This document shows, piece after piece, positions 1 to 10,838 of a stretch of 64,000 bases of DNA (positions are counted from its first letter, which is position 1; every line of letters begins with the position of its first letter). Made by a program: the position numbers and the translations under genes. The notes under the pieces are model-generated. The model had not been told where the DNA came from. It worked only from the letters and a program-made list of their open reading frames with translations, and did no database searches. The DNA is from Nemania diffusa (taxonomy: Eukaryota; Ascomycota; Sordariomycetes; Xylariales; Xylariaceae), in contig JBBPUQ010000004.1 of NCBI GenBank assembly GCA_038501195.1, forward strand, positions 2,914,001-2,978,000, written 5' to 3'.

Positions 1-456
1 ATGGGAATATGGGGATTCACGAGCTCACCCACGAAATGCTACTGTTTGGATCGGAATGCCCTAGACTTGTGCTAGGAACCTTACCTGAGGATCCATATTG
101 CTACCCTACATTTGCTACCCTACATAAGCAACGACGTTTTCGTCGTTGGTAGTAGGCATATACGTGTGTGCGTGTATGCGTGTGTATACGTGTGTACTTC
201 AGACCCACGGAAAGTGTACATACGGGTAGGCAAAGGCGTGTGTCTAAGTACCAAACGGCGCGCGTTTTCTCCCCCGTTATCGTTCCTCACGTCGAATATC
301 ACCCGCTACTTCTCCGGCTTGTGGGGTGGCACGTGGGGATACTACGTTCCCATGTACGTATGCCTCTCGTACCGTGGGAGAGAACGAAGACGTGCTACGG
401 TGGCGGACGGTGCTGTAGCCGGCGCGTTGATACAACACCCACTCACCCTTGCAGAT

Positions 457-473
457 GGGGGGGGGGGGGGGGG
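457..473 (+). repeat. Homopolymer run of 17 G
   Basis: Seventeen consecutive G residues are followed by GATATATG. Runs of this length are prone to sequencing and replication slippage, so the exact length is uncertain. It has no visible coding role. Confidence 0.9.
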
Positions 474-2740
474 ATATATGACTATCTTGTTAGAGGCAGG
501 TGTATGTGAGGGCTGGGGCAGCTCGGGTGCCTAGACGGTTTGGCGTCGCCGGCAGGTCGTTCACAGACCCAGATCGACGGGTGAACGTCATATTCCGCCT
601 TGGGCATCCTGGGTGGGCACGGCAGGTAAGCAGGATTCGCCTACCTATGGGATTTGGGGGGCGTACAGCTATCAGCATGGTAGGTATACTTGGAGGAAGC
701 CTGCATTAGCTGCTCAGGGGTCGTGAAGCGAGGTCGGGGTGTGCATGTTAGATAGGAAACTGGATCTGGATGTCGGTCTATATGCCAAGAGCGTGATGAG
801 CTTCAACTCTGCAGTGGGCATCTGACGGGGCGGCCGGCGAATGAGCTACGCCGGCAAGGTGGATAAGGAATAAGACAAGATGGAGTGGGAGCTGACATGG
901 GAAGTTTCTTCCGGCTCGATATCAGTAGAACCCAAGGCCTTCCAGCAAAGGCGGGACGAGGGGGACTGTGAGGATGAGATGAGGCAGCGGCAAGGGTTCC
1001 TCTGTATAAGCAGTACGTACGAGAACGATAGCAGTGGCTTTCGAACGGATCACCACGTGGTACGCAGTCAACTTGAAGGTGGGACTACATACATAAGTAA
1101 TGTCGGGATTCGCCGCGGAAACAGAGCCTGCCAGGTTTTATGCTGGGAGGGATGCTAGGAGGGATGCTCGGGCGGGCGTGCGGGCGTTGTGTGGCTGTTG
1201 ATATCAAAGCATGTCGAAATTCCCACCGCCTCGGCGTCATCCACTCATATTTCTGGGCTAATATAGTCAGAACCCAGTACATGCGCAACAACCGCGCGCT
1301 GACGCTAAGAGACAAAAAAGAGCCAACGCCAGAGACAGATAGATGCAAAAGCGGCGATAGGTTTCATACACCGCGCGCGCGACTCAAGCAAGAGAAGGGA
1401 AGTAAAGAGGGAGAAGGGGGAGGGGGCGTGCGAGAATCAAAGCTGGCCCTCCGTCGTTATTGCAGAATAATAGGCCGAGGGCCCCGTTGGAGGCACGCCG
1501 AGGACGGGAGTGGGTGAGAAAAAGAGGGAGGCAATTAAGCCATTAGACGTCAGAATGGATGTTCGAAATTGCCAGAGCCGTCGGTTACTGGTCAGGTCAG
1601 GCAGAGATGCAGCATGTTGGGCATTTTGGTGTCATGATGTGTTGTCAGGCCCGGAGCCAGCCAACTAGATTGATTTATTTATTAGCTATCGCAAATTGCC
1701 TTTCTGCACAAGTTCCCCGTCGATTGATTGATTACCCAGCCAGGTCTCTTCGAGATACATAGGAGAGATGTCTCTTTTTTTTATACCTAACTTCTGGAGG
1801 CCCCTTCTCAGATAGGTCTCTCTTGGGCCAGCAAGATGGACAATTGAGCATTGAGCATCAATCTTCGTGTTGAACTGGACAGGTGGAAATTCTAGCAATT
1901 TCGTCAAGTCAATTTTCTGATTGGCCGAAAAATTGATGGAATTGCGGGAATTCTCCCTAGGAAACCTGCATCGGCATGTCTGAGTTTGAAAGACGAAAGA
2001 CAAGGACAAAAGCTTATTAGTTGCATCGTCCATCAACGTCTGCCTTGACCCCCCGCTTAATTACTTAGCAGGTTATTGTTTATCTAGGGTACCCTCCCCC
2101 TCCTCCTCCTCCTCCTCGCATCGTCCTGTCTCCAGGGTAAGCCGTCTACCCCACCATGGCCATGGAATTCTCGCAAGGGTTGCACGGCGTTCGTCCGAGA
2201 AGTCCAGGGATTCGGGATAATATGCTTCTTCTTTCCATGGCACGCGAGCCTCACGCGTGGAAGGTTGCTAATACCAAGGTCGCGGTCGCGGGCCCTTACT
2301 ACACCGGGGTCTGAAGGTTATACACTGGGTAGAGAGCCTGTTTCGGTATCTGGACGACGTCTCGCGCAGTCTGGTGTACGCATCGGCGGACGTGTAAGAG
2401 TTGCATGGGCCACTACACTGTACGGGCAATTGAACAACAGATGCGCTGGCTGCGGCGTCTTTGACGTGTCTACCTTTTTTTTTTTTTTTTTCCAACGCAC
2501 GCCTTTTTTCGGACAGCTCATAACTGATTGGCCATCCCGACATCGATCGCCTCCGTCTAACCCACATTTGGCACAGGCAAGGAGAACTGCAGGTCGGACA
2601 TCTGGCCCGGATGCTCGCGACGGTCAGCAAAACTGGCCGGTGTCAAAATATTGACGTGGCAGGGCACTTGAGCTTTGAATGCCCTTTATAGCGCTGACAT
2701 CACAAAACGGTAAACTCTTTTCGAATAAGCCATTCCAGGC

Positions 2741-2785
2741 ACACACACACACATACATAGACACACACATGCACACACACCAGGC
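2741..2785 (+). repeat. CA-rich microsatellite
   Basis: Interrupted CA dinucleotide runs with ATACATAG and ATGC interruptions, lying in non-coding DNA. Confidence 0.8.
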
Positions 2786-4355
2786 GCAAACGAGTAACGT
2801 CGATTGCCGGTCAACAGGGTATCTATTAGTTGTGTACCACTCCGCGTCTCGACCGCTAGTTCTTATAGCTTGCTTTGCACAGACGTTCCGTGTGTAATTG
2901 GTGTTAATGGTGGGTATGACCATAGATGGTATCGGCGTAGTTATTTGGGTTGCTGACAATTACTATCCGCTCAGCAACCCGAGGAATCGCGAAACAAGGA
3001 TAAAGTAGGCACCAAGTTATACAACTTGGCGAGAGCTCTAGCAAAACGGATAGCCTGTTTACACCGAAAAAAAGGACGGCGCATAAGTCAGATCTTGTCA
3101 AGTTTAGATCGGTTGCAGTATGTCGCGAAAAAAGCCGCCTAGAACGGTGCAGTGGAGAATGATGACTTGCAGTCCGGCAATGGAGAGGAGAGTCACATCA
3201 ACCAACCCGGCAAATCGGATCTAGTCGATAATGCGACTAGTAAACTATAAGGTAGTTTGCAGTAGGCTTATGCCTATATGCCGACGGTGTCCTTGGTAGG
3301 CGGCTATCTAATATCTAACTCTTGTAAAAGTCGGTCAAGTCATGTAGAAGAGGATTGTAGAGAATTTCGTCGAAGTGTATATTCCGAAGGCTCGACTAAA
3401 TAATAAATATCCGATTTAGGAGTCTCTTAGTCAGAATTAATCTTTGATCTACCAGCAACGCTGAATCTGATGAAAGGAACGCTATGCACAAGGCATAATG
3501 GTAGATTGCCGACCTGTCTGTGATAGGGGTCTAGGCTTGTACCAAGGCAGATTAACTGGGAAAGGCTGGTAGCTGGAGGAATCCGATAGGCGGAATGGCG
3601 GCACGGGTATGGATGCCAACTGTGTGGATATCGAAGAACTTGGAAGCCCGAACTATCTTGCATGCCCGCAGTCAACTGAGTCCGGTGACGGGACACAGCA
3701 GAAACAGCCTAGACAGAACCCGAGGTAGTCTTGAGTGGATGTTGCGAATTACAACCGGCGACGGGTACGCTCTGCGTTCTGTCGACTGGGTGCCTAGATG
3801 CGTACTTATGCAGGGAGATGCATTCCTAGCTCTCCCATTTACAGAAAGAGGCAGTTCGTCCCGACCGTTGTAGTCCTTGGCTAAGCCAAACTAAAACGAC
3901 AGGTTGCCTGTGCTTCATGCCGTGTAATTTGCGACTACATAACAGGCCGCGGCGCTGTAGGACATCGAGTACGAGACATAATTTGTTTATTTAAGGCATT
4001 ACCACTTAGCCACGCTTGTGGCAAACCGGCAGGATGCACCAACGCGTAATGCGTGATGAGTCTTCACATATCATCTGCTACGGCAGAGCCGGCTTTCCAA
4101 GTGGGTTGGTTGAGTCTTGCTGAGTGGAGGTTTGGTTATGCTTTTCCAAGCATGACAATCTATGTCAAGTCTAGGGCGGGCAGCATATGCAATGTATCTG
4201 TCATGTGATAAGTTGAGTGAGTGCGCATCGGTCGCCGCATCTAAAATCCCTGAGGCATCCATTAGGGATGCACCCCAAGACCCTGTATTGCCCTTGGAGG
4301 CCGGCTGATAGCCAACGTTTCGCGAAATTGGCTGCATTCTAGTCTGTTACGCCTT

Positions 4356-5561
4356 CTAGCCGAAAAGTTTCAAGAATCCCCAAATACCCACGCCGCTGAG
4401 TACTGGTATCGTCAAGTTATCATCCCACCCGAACAGATCAATTACTTCGCTTCCAGCGGCTACCAATCCTGACCATAAACTCATAATACCGAGCGCAGGA
4501 AGCCCACTCAGGGTGGGAGATTCATCCAATCCAACCATATTCACCACGAGGGCAGGCAATCGTAGTACGCCCTGAAACATGAAAGGATATTGATCATCCC
4601 CGGGGAAGGGACCGGTTTTAGGTGCCAAAATTCCCCAAAACCAGCCTGCAGTCGCAACTCCCACAAGGCAGGCAGCCAGGGATCCTGCTAGAGACTTGCC
4701 ACGGCGGAGCCTAGGAGTATATCGTCCATATAAGCGCCCGAATGTGCTAGCAGCTGTGTCGCACCAGCTGAGGAGCATGACGGCGACGACGGCAACATCC
4801 TTGGGGAAGAAACGCAAGACGATCCATGCTCCTAGAAGATAGAAGATAACACCATTCCAGCCGGCATATTCTGTCTCGCGCATCAGAGCGCCGAAGCACC
4901 TCACATAAAGCCGGTTCAACGAGGGGTACTGGTGGCGCAGAAAATCGATGCTGGCGATAGGTATGAGAGCCGCCATGAGGTAAGGCGGCACTGCCGAAGT
5001 CTGCGTGCCCGTGACGTAAAGCCAGTACACAAAGAACCCGATGGATACATGCAAAGCCTTTCTCGGTACCTCGTGCTTGTGGATCAAGGTTTGGAAATGG
5101 CGATGGATGGGAATAAGCCCGAGAGGACTAGGACTGCGGCTGAAGTCGCGCCAGTTCCATCCTATAGATGTGCCGATCGTGAGTGACGGCGGTGCCAAAA
5201 ACCCACCAGACGGCTTGGTCTCGCCGTTCGCGAAATCCACGGCGCCGTCATCTACGAGGCTCGGGCTTGGTTCAGTATCGGCCTTGGCCTTGGCAAGGCT
5301 TTTAATCTTGCGCGCCTTTATAGGGCTTCTTGATCGAGTCCTGGCCCTGCGAAACTCTAGATCTGACTCCTCGTCGGGGGTCTCTGGGATAGGGAGCGGC
5401 GGTATGACGCCTCCGGTCTGGCGGCGCCGGGCGGCAGATCGCGTTACCGGGCCAAGGTAGGCGGCGCCATTCTGAGGTGTCTCATTGGAGTCGGAAGGGG
5501 TAGGGCTCGGGGAAATGACTCGAGGTGTGGCGGGCACTCCCCGTCTAGCGCGAGAAGACAT
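4356..5561 (-). CDS. DGK1: CTP-dependent diacylglycerol kinase (Dgk1-like)
   Basis: Single-exon gene of 401 residues. The family phosphorylates diacylglycerol to phosphatidate using CTP rather than ATP, in the ER/nuclear membrane, opposing the Pah1 phosphatase. The first ~140 residues are basic and Ser/Pro-rich (for example TRSRSPIKARKIK) and look disordered. The membrane domain starts near residue 165 with RKALHVSIGFFVYWLY, followed by several hydrophobic segments. It includes LLSWCDTAASTFGRLYGRY (~265-285) and RGKSLAGSLAACLVG (~290-303), which match the conserved CTP-transferase/kinase core of Dgk1 and dolichol kinases. Length and the N-terminal basic tail fit Dgk1 better than Sec59 dolichol kinase, which has more membrane segments. 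The start is the first ATG of the frame. A GAGATGGTC repeat lies just upstream. Confidence 0.88.
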   Translation of the reverse strand: MSSRARRGVPATPRVISPSPTPSDSNETPQNGAAYLGPVTRSAARRRQTGGVIPPLPIPETPDEESDLEFRRARTRSRSPIKARKIKSLAKAKADTEPSPSLVDDGAVDFANGETKPSGGFLAPPSLTIGTSIGWNWRDFSRSPSPLGLIPIHRHFQTLIHKHEVPRKALHVSIGFFVYWLYVTGTQTSAVPPYLMAALIPIASIDFLRHQYPSLNRLYVRCFGALMRETEYAGWNGVIFYLLGAWIVLRFFPKDVAVVAVMLLSWCDTAASTFGRLYGRYTPRLRRGKSLAGSLAACLVGVATAGWFWGILAPKTGPFPGDDQYPFMFQGVLRLPALVVNMVGLDESPTLSGLPALGIMSLWSGLVAAGSEVIDLFGWDDNLTIPVLSGVGIWGFLKLFG

Positions 5562-7467
5562 AGAGAAAGGATACGGCGGGAGGACGGAGACGGAGAGGGT
5601 GCCGGTGAAAATAGGTCGTAAGTCGTAGAATCGTAAAGGCCAATAGGTAGAGCAGAGAGTGAGATGGCTGCTGAAATGGCTGAGATGATCGAGATGGTCG
5701 AGATGGTCGAGATGGTCGAGATGGCTGCAACGGCTATCCCTCCTCGACTCAGTTGTTGGGGCTGTGGCGGATGAGAAAGGCTTGGCGAGGAGGGCAGCAA
5801 AGAGTGCTATCGAATCCAGATTGAAAGAGGGCGGTGATGCAGCAGAGAGAAGCTCCGCTGCATTGTGTTGTCCTCGGGTGTCTCTTCAAGTCCGGATGTG
5901 CGCGGATGGCCAGGTACACAGTAAGGCTAGCTAGGTAGGTAGATAATGATGATGAGGTAATACTAATACTGCCTAATGGAGTGGCCGAATGGCATGTGCG
6001 TTGCCCACACTTGCCGCAAAGAAACCTTGTAGCGAACAAGCCACTACCTTTCAGGGAATTAGGGACCGCCTAAAGTAAGTGATAACCGGTATAACGTGCC
6101 CTATGTGCAGAATAGTTGGCTGGCTGAGGGTATACGCATGTGAGCTGCAGACAATAAAAGCAATGCCGGTCTCACGTCGCGAGCGCACTGAATGAATCTG
6201 TATGGCCACGAAGAATTTCTCGCCAAGCCACAAAAGCAATGACATATGATCAGCCTAGGCTTGTTGGCCTAACTTGGTACGAGGGTACTTAATAAGGTTA
6301 GCGGATCACCGATGTGCGTCGGACCCCGGAACTCTCCAACTAAATACTCGATAGTTGCAATAAGCATTTACAGCGTAGAAAGATATATTTTCTAAACCAA
6401 AGTGGAAAAAGGTACCACATTGTAAGAGCCTTCAGAGTCCACTGTATCCAATACAACTCTAGATAATTGCTCAACTCTCTTTAGTTTTTTCTATTATCAT
6501 CTAATGAATCCATATGTCTTCTAGTATCTAGTACTTTATAATAAAAAGGCATTCCAATCTTTTTCTTTCATATACCTACCCAGCTTAGTAACTATGAGCA
6601 AACGACTTGGGAGTGCTATACACTGTTCAGCTTGGTACACTCTCCTCATCACATATAATACCGCGTCTACCTTTTTTCAAGGAGTCATAATGCTACACCT
6701 TCTTGCATTCGGCAGTTCTAGGAGTGAAAGTGATCGTAGTTTGCAGCCCTTCAACACGTTGCGTGATATCTTCCGAGATTTGACAGATGTCCACCTAACC
6801 ATCGCTGACTGAATCCCGGTGCCGAGCTTTTCGGCTTTGAGTTTGACCAGGACCCTACCCATGTGCTATTAAAATCTAATTAATTGAACTATGGCCTTGA
6901 AAGTAAATATTGTCTGAAATGCCACATAGGTTATTCCCGGAGTAGGGGAAGCAGTTGAAGTCATAATAAAACACTTAGATAGATGTTAGGTATCTATCAG
7001 GTGATAAAGTAACCGGACCCTATAGGGTAGTTATATCTATAGATTTAGCTATATATAAGACATCTTCGGTCCCCCTTTCAGATCTAGGAGGTTAGGAATC
7101 AATTGATCTTTCTATTGAGCCCTATACTACACCCTTCTACCTAGCTGCTACAGGACTTCTATTCACTCTGTGACCCCCTTCTCTGACATGACCTATGCCT
7201 GTAAGCAGCTGATAGGGGTATAAAGAATACACATTGAAATACACATCTAAGAAGACTACTAGAACGGGATCAGTTTCAGTGATTATGCTTAAACTTTTCC
7301 GAGATGCATGTCACCTATTGTGAAGTGGCAAAAAACAAAGGGGTACCGATTAGTAGTGGGTCGAGATGAATTTATCGGGAAGCGACTGTCCAAAAGAGGA
7401 TGTACTCTGTAAGTCGATGCTTGATCAAATAGGGCTGGTAATATATAAAGTTAATCAGCCACTACTT
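5562..7467. other. Intergenic region between Dgk1 and Dbp6 genes
   Basis: No gene is supported. The part next to the Dgk1 start carries a short tandem repeat. The rest is AT-rich with many short frames and stops. Both flanking genes are on the minus strand, so this holds the Dgk1 promoter and the 3' region of Dbp6. Confidence 0.6.
5682..5726 (+). repeat. 9-bp tandem repeat, unit GAGATGGTC, about 5 copies
   Basis: Copies read GAGATGATC, then GAGATGGTC three times, then GAGATGGCT. It lies about 120 bp upstream of the Dgk1 start codon, in the likely 5' leader or promoter. It is short and near-perfect. Confidence 0.9.
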
Positions 7468-10059
7468 TCAGCTCTTATGGCGGCCCTGCCCAGCTTCCTG
7501 CCCAAGCTTTTCTAAGGCTGCTTCGTACGCAGCCACTTTTTCGTCGAAGGCGTCCTCCTTCTCCTCTGTGATTCTAACGCGTTCGACAGGTTTGCTTCGT
7601 TGTATCACCTTATCGCTTGCTACTTCATTCCAGAACCATCTTGCCTCTGGGTTCGTGAAGAGTGTCCATGCTTTACCTGTGTTCCCCGCTCGGGCCGTTC
7701 GGCCAACCCGGTGTATGTATGACGCTATGCTTGATGGCATGTCATAGTTGATGACGTGGTCTAGCGAAGGTAGGTCGATGCCTCGGGCTACAAGGTCCGA
7801 TGCGACGATGATTCGGAGCTTTCCAGTATTGAAGGATCGCAATGTATCACGACGGGTCGTGTAAGGCGTAGTTGAGGTAAGGGTGCCGATGAGGGGCTTT
7901 AACGTTGGCGCTAGCAACTCTAGCAGGCGTGATAGACGAAGTGTTGTCTCGTTCGACTTAGCAAATATTAATACAGTAGGCATGCCCTGGGCTTTCGCAG
8001 TATTTCCGAAGGGTATGGCGAGCTTCTTTGAGCTGGTAGATACCCCACCTACATCCGAATCTGAGTCCATCTCTGAATCTGATCCAGATGAAGATGTCTC
8101 CTCTTCGTCAGGTGTATTTCTATTGACATCGCCGCCTTTATCTAGGGCATATTTGCTTCGAAGCAAGTCGACAAGGAACAGCGGCTTTAGGTTGTGATCA
8201 CCAACTTTGAGAGCGGCTTCTTCAAGTAGCTCAGGCAATGCATGCTCTGTGTGATTATTATCGTCTCTAGCTTCATCTGACATCTTAGAGCCCTCGAGCA
8301 CTACGAGTCTCGGCCGACGAAGCTTAAGGCCTTCTAGTTGACCAAGATCGCGGGTCATTGTGGCACTAAGAATGACCTTCCGTACGCCTGAAAAGTTTGA
8401 TTGCTTATGGTTACGAGCACCTATTCGGTCCTGAGTTTGAAGTCGAGGAATAACGACGCTCAACCACTGCTGGAAGTTTTGGCCGAGCAATTTATCGGCT
8501 TCGTCGACAACGAGCCACCGGACGAAATCCAATGAGAACCCTGGCGTAAATTTAATGTGCTCAACAAGTCTCCCCGGCGTGCAGATTAGAATATCCGTTT
8601 TGGATTTATAAGTAATGATATGGTCAGGCAAGGTCTGTAACTTGTCTTCTCTCCGGCGAATTGCATCCCTTTCCTCATCTTCGGTGTTGTAACCAGAGTC
8701 TTCATCTCCATCGCTCTCGTGGCCCAATCCTTTTAAACGAGCTAGGCGTTTCATTCTCTGCTGATACGCTTCGGGGTCGTAAGTTTCTACCCTTTCAATA
8801 AGGGAGGCCTGCTCGTGCTCAAACGACTGACTGCCCATTGCCATTCCCATTCTTGGTCGCCGTTTCGTTCCATCAAGAGCAAAAATGCCAGCACAATCTT
8901 CGCAAACTTGCTGCACTTGCTTCACCAATTCTCGCGTAGGAACCACGACCAACGCACGTAACCTAGTAGTATGCCGGCTGCTTTGACTGATGTCCCGGAT
9001 GATAGGTAAAGTGTAAGCAAGTGTCTTGCCCGAGCCAGTTGCAGCAGACACTAGCACATCACCTTGCATTGATTTGCAGTGGTTAGGAAGAAGAAGCGGT
9101 ATGACGCCGGTTTGTATCGCGAATGCCTCTTTGTAACCTTTCGAAGCCAATCGCTCTGCAACATCAGACGTAATGCTCGAGCCTGGGGTAGTTCCAAAGT
9201 CGGTGAACGGTGCGGAAGCGCCCTGGGAGATGCGAAGTGGCGATGCCAACCAAGGCGGTAAGGTCTCGTACGAAGGCGTGCTTGTGTCTAGCGCCACTGG
9301 CTCTGGTTGAGGAATCGGTTCTAGTCCATGCAGTTCGATCTCAGGTGTCTTCTGTCGAGATGCATCATCATCAACCCTAGCGGCCACATCATCCATAACA
9401 ACATCTTCAGGCCCGGCCTCTATTCTTTGCAAAGATTTTGCTTTCTTCTCTAGGATAGCTTTGTGGCGAAGGGGAATGTCGTTTTCGATCTGGGGGCTGG
9501 GCTCTCTATTATTCTTAGATTTCTTCTTTTTCTTCTTCTTTCTATCCTTCTGTTGGGTAGCTTCCTCTGTTGGCGGAGGGGATTCTCTTAGTTGTAACGA
9601 TAGGTCGCCGGATATTTGTTGCGTTTCGATATCCTCTATCCTATTGCCCGCGTCTTCCTGATCGTCAGTCTGAGCTGTTATTTGCTCAACCGCACTGCTA
9701 TCAGCAGTAGAGGCATCTTCCGCAAGTTCATCTAGTTGTACAGGTTGACGTTTCTTCTTTTTAGACTTTTTGGGCTTTTCTTGGTTTGGACTTTGTATAG
9801 GAGTCTCATCCTGTCTTAGTTTGACCCTCTTAGCGGGCGGTTCTTCTCGATTGGCTTCTTCGTCGTCATTAAACCGAACATGATTCGTAGCTAATACGTG
9901 GGGTACCATCGGTTGATCTAGTTTCAGCGGTGGGATGTATCGGGCATAAACGGTCGGCTGTGGTTTTGGTGAGCCCTGGGGTCGTTGAGAAGAAACAATT
10001 GACTCTGGATTTGGAGAATTCGAGTCGCCCTGATGTGGCGGTACATAGCGAGAATACAT
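7468..10059 (-). CDS. DBP6: DEAD-box ATP-dependent RNA helicase Dbp6
   Basis: Single-exon gene of 863 residues. Dbp6 (human DDX51) acts in the nucleolus in early assembly of the 60S ribosomal subunit. The N-terminal ~270 residues are charged and disordered, with lysine-rich runs typical of nucleolar proteins. Helicase motifs are visible in order: Walker A AATGSGKT near residue 341, motif Ia PTRELV near 372, the DEAD box VDEADKLL near 516, SAT in LSATMTRD near 566, then the C-terminal domain with ASDLVARGIDL and HRVGRTARAG near 780. A long acidic insertion (GHESDGDEDSGYNTEDEE) separates motif Ia from the DEAD box and another acidic Ser-rich insert precedes motif IV. Such inserts fit Dbp6 rather than a generic DEAD-box protein. 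The next gene upstream is divergent. Confidence 0.92.
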   Translation of the reverse strand: MYSRYVPPHQGDSNSPNPESIVSSQRPQGSPKPQPTVYARYIPPLKLDQPMVPHVLATNHVRFNDDEEANREEPPAKRVKLRQDETPIQSPNQEKPKKSKKKKRQPVQLDELAEDASTADSSAVEQITAQTDDQEDAGNRIEDIETQQISGDLSLQLRESPPPTEEATQQKDRKKKKKKKSKNNREPSPQIENDIPLRHKAILEKKAKSLQRIEAGPEDVVMDDVAARVDDDASRQKTPEIELHGLEPIPQPEPVALDTSTPSYETLPPWLASPLRISQGASAPFTDFGTTPGSSITSDVAERLASKGYKEAFAIQTGVIPLLLPNHCKSMQGDVLVSAATGSGKTLAYTLPIIRDISQSSRHTTRLRALVVVPTRELVKQVQQVCEDCAGIFALDGTKRRPRMGMAMGSQSFEHEQASLIERVETYDPEAYQQRMKRLARLKGLGHESDGDEDSGYNTEDEERDAIRRREDKLQTLPDHIITYKSKTDILICTPGRLVEHIKFTPGFSLDFVRWLVVDEADKLLGQNFQQWLSVVIPRLQTQDRIGARNHKQSNFSGVRKVILSATMTRDLGQLEGLKLRRPRLVVLEGSKMSDEARDDNNHTEHALPELLEEAALKVGDHNLKPLFLVDLLRSKYALDKGGDVNRNTPDEEETSSSGSDSEMDSDSDVGGVSTSSKKLAIPFGNTAKAQGMPTVLIFAKSNETTLRLSRLLELLAPTLKPLIGTLTSTTPYTTRRDTLRSFNTGKLRIIVASDLVARGIDLPSLDHVINYDMPSSIASYIHRVGRTARAGNTGKAWTLFTNPEARWFWNEVASDKVIQRSKPVERVRITEEKEDAFDEKVAAYEAALEKLGQEAGQGRHKS

Positions 10060-10838
10060 TTCAGAGGCGCGGGAAGGGATGCCGGGGTCTTACGAAATGA
10101 AGTCACCAACAACTCTAGGTACAATGAAAACTCCCTTGCTCCAAGATGCATAGAGCGGTGGATTCTGCCATCGCAAGAAATTTGACCGCTTTCGTTATCG
10201 TTGTTATCAGTGATTACTCTGCGTTTAAGCATTAGGTGAGCGTTTAGCAGCATATTATATATTTAAAGAAGTAGGTACCTAGGTACTTGGAATACCTAAA
10301 TCAACCGCTTTTATATACCTTTAATACTAGACCCGCTTAAAGAGCTGCATTATGCATAGTACATGTACATATGTAGCTTTATTGGCGTATGCGTAGTATT
10401 ATGTACTATGGGTCCGATTAGACTCTCCCATTCCCCACCCCCTCCGGTGCCCAGGTGGTATGTGTACCTGCATTAGATGCCACCCCCGTCGTGATCCTTT
10501 TCCATTTACCTTCGCAGTATGCCTACCCTCTTCCTTGGTGAGGAGAGTTCATCCTCTCCTCATCTCGCGCTTTCTGAATATACAACATGATCTTAAGAAG
10601 TTCTGGAGTTAGTGTTGACAACATTAGACACCCACAATTTCCAGCTCCAATTTGGACTCTAGCCAGGTTCAACGACTGCCATTCCCAGGAACAGATGCCA
10701 CTCTACTTTTTAGCAGATAGCAATACTCGCTCGCGGTTCAGTCCATGGCCTATAGTCGTCAAGCATGGTCTAATATAGTATCACTCACTATTTTTTTCGT
10801 CGCCATAGCCGCTCCAGACGCTCTAGCTACTCGTCACG
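10060..10838. other. Divergent promoter region, Dbp6 / PIG-A
   Basis: This intergenic stretch separates two genes transcribed away from each other, so it should hold both promoters. It contains the partly palindromic word AGGTACCTAGGTAC near 10271 and an AT-rich core. No additional gene is supported. Confidence 0.6.

Larger units (their letters stand above)
1..4355. other. Long gene-poor stretch with simple repeats
   Basis: No reading frame here resembles a known protein, and none joins to a neighbour across plausible splice sites. The open frames are short, overlap on both strands and carry low-complexity sequence. The stretch holds a GT-rich tract near 155-200, a run of 17 G at 457-473, a CTC tract near 2093-2117, a run of 17 T at 2475-2491 and CA-rich repeats near 2741-2785. 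It lies beyond the 3' end of the Dgk1 gene and may include the promoter of a gene left of the window. A non-coding RNA cannot be excluded. Confidence 0.6.

Noticed and set aside
112..534. Overlapping plus-strand open frames at the left edge
   Set aside because: Two frames overlap over the same GT- and G-rich DNA; both depend on simple sequence and neither shows a domain or splice partner.
2265..2654. Open frames on both strands across a poly-T tract
   Set aside because: The predicted peptides include a homopolymer run of Phe or Lys produced by the poly-T; no conserved feature.
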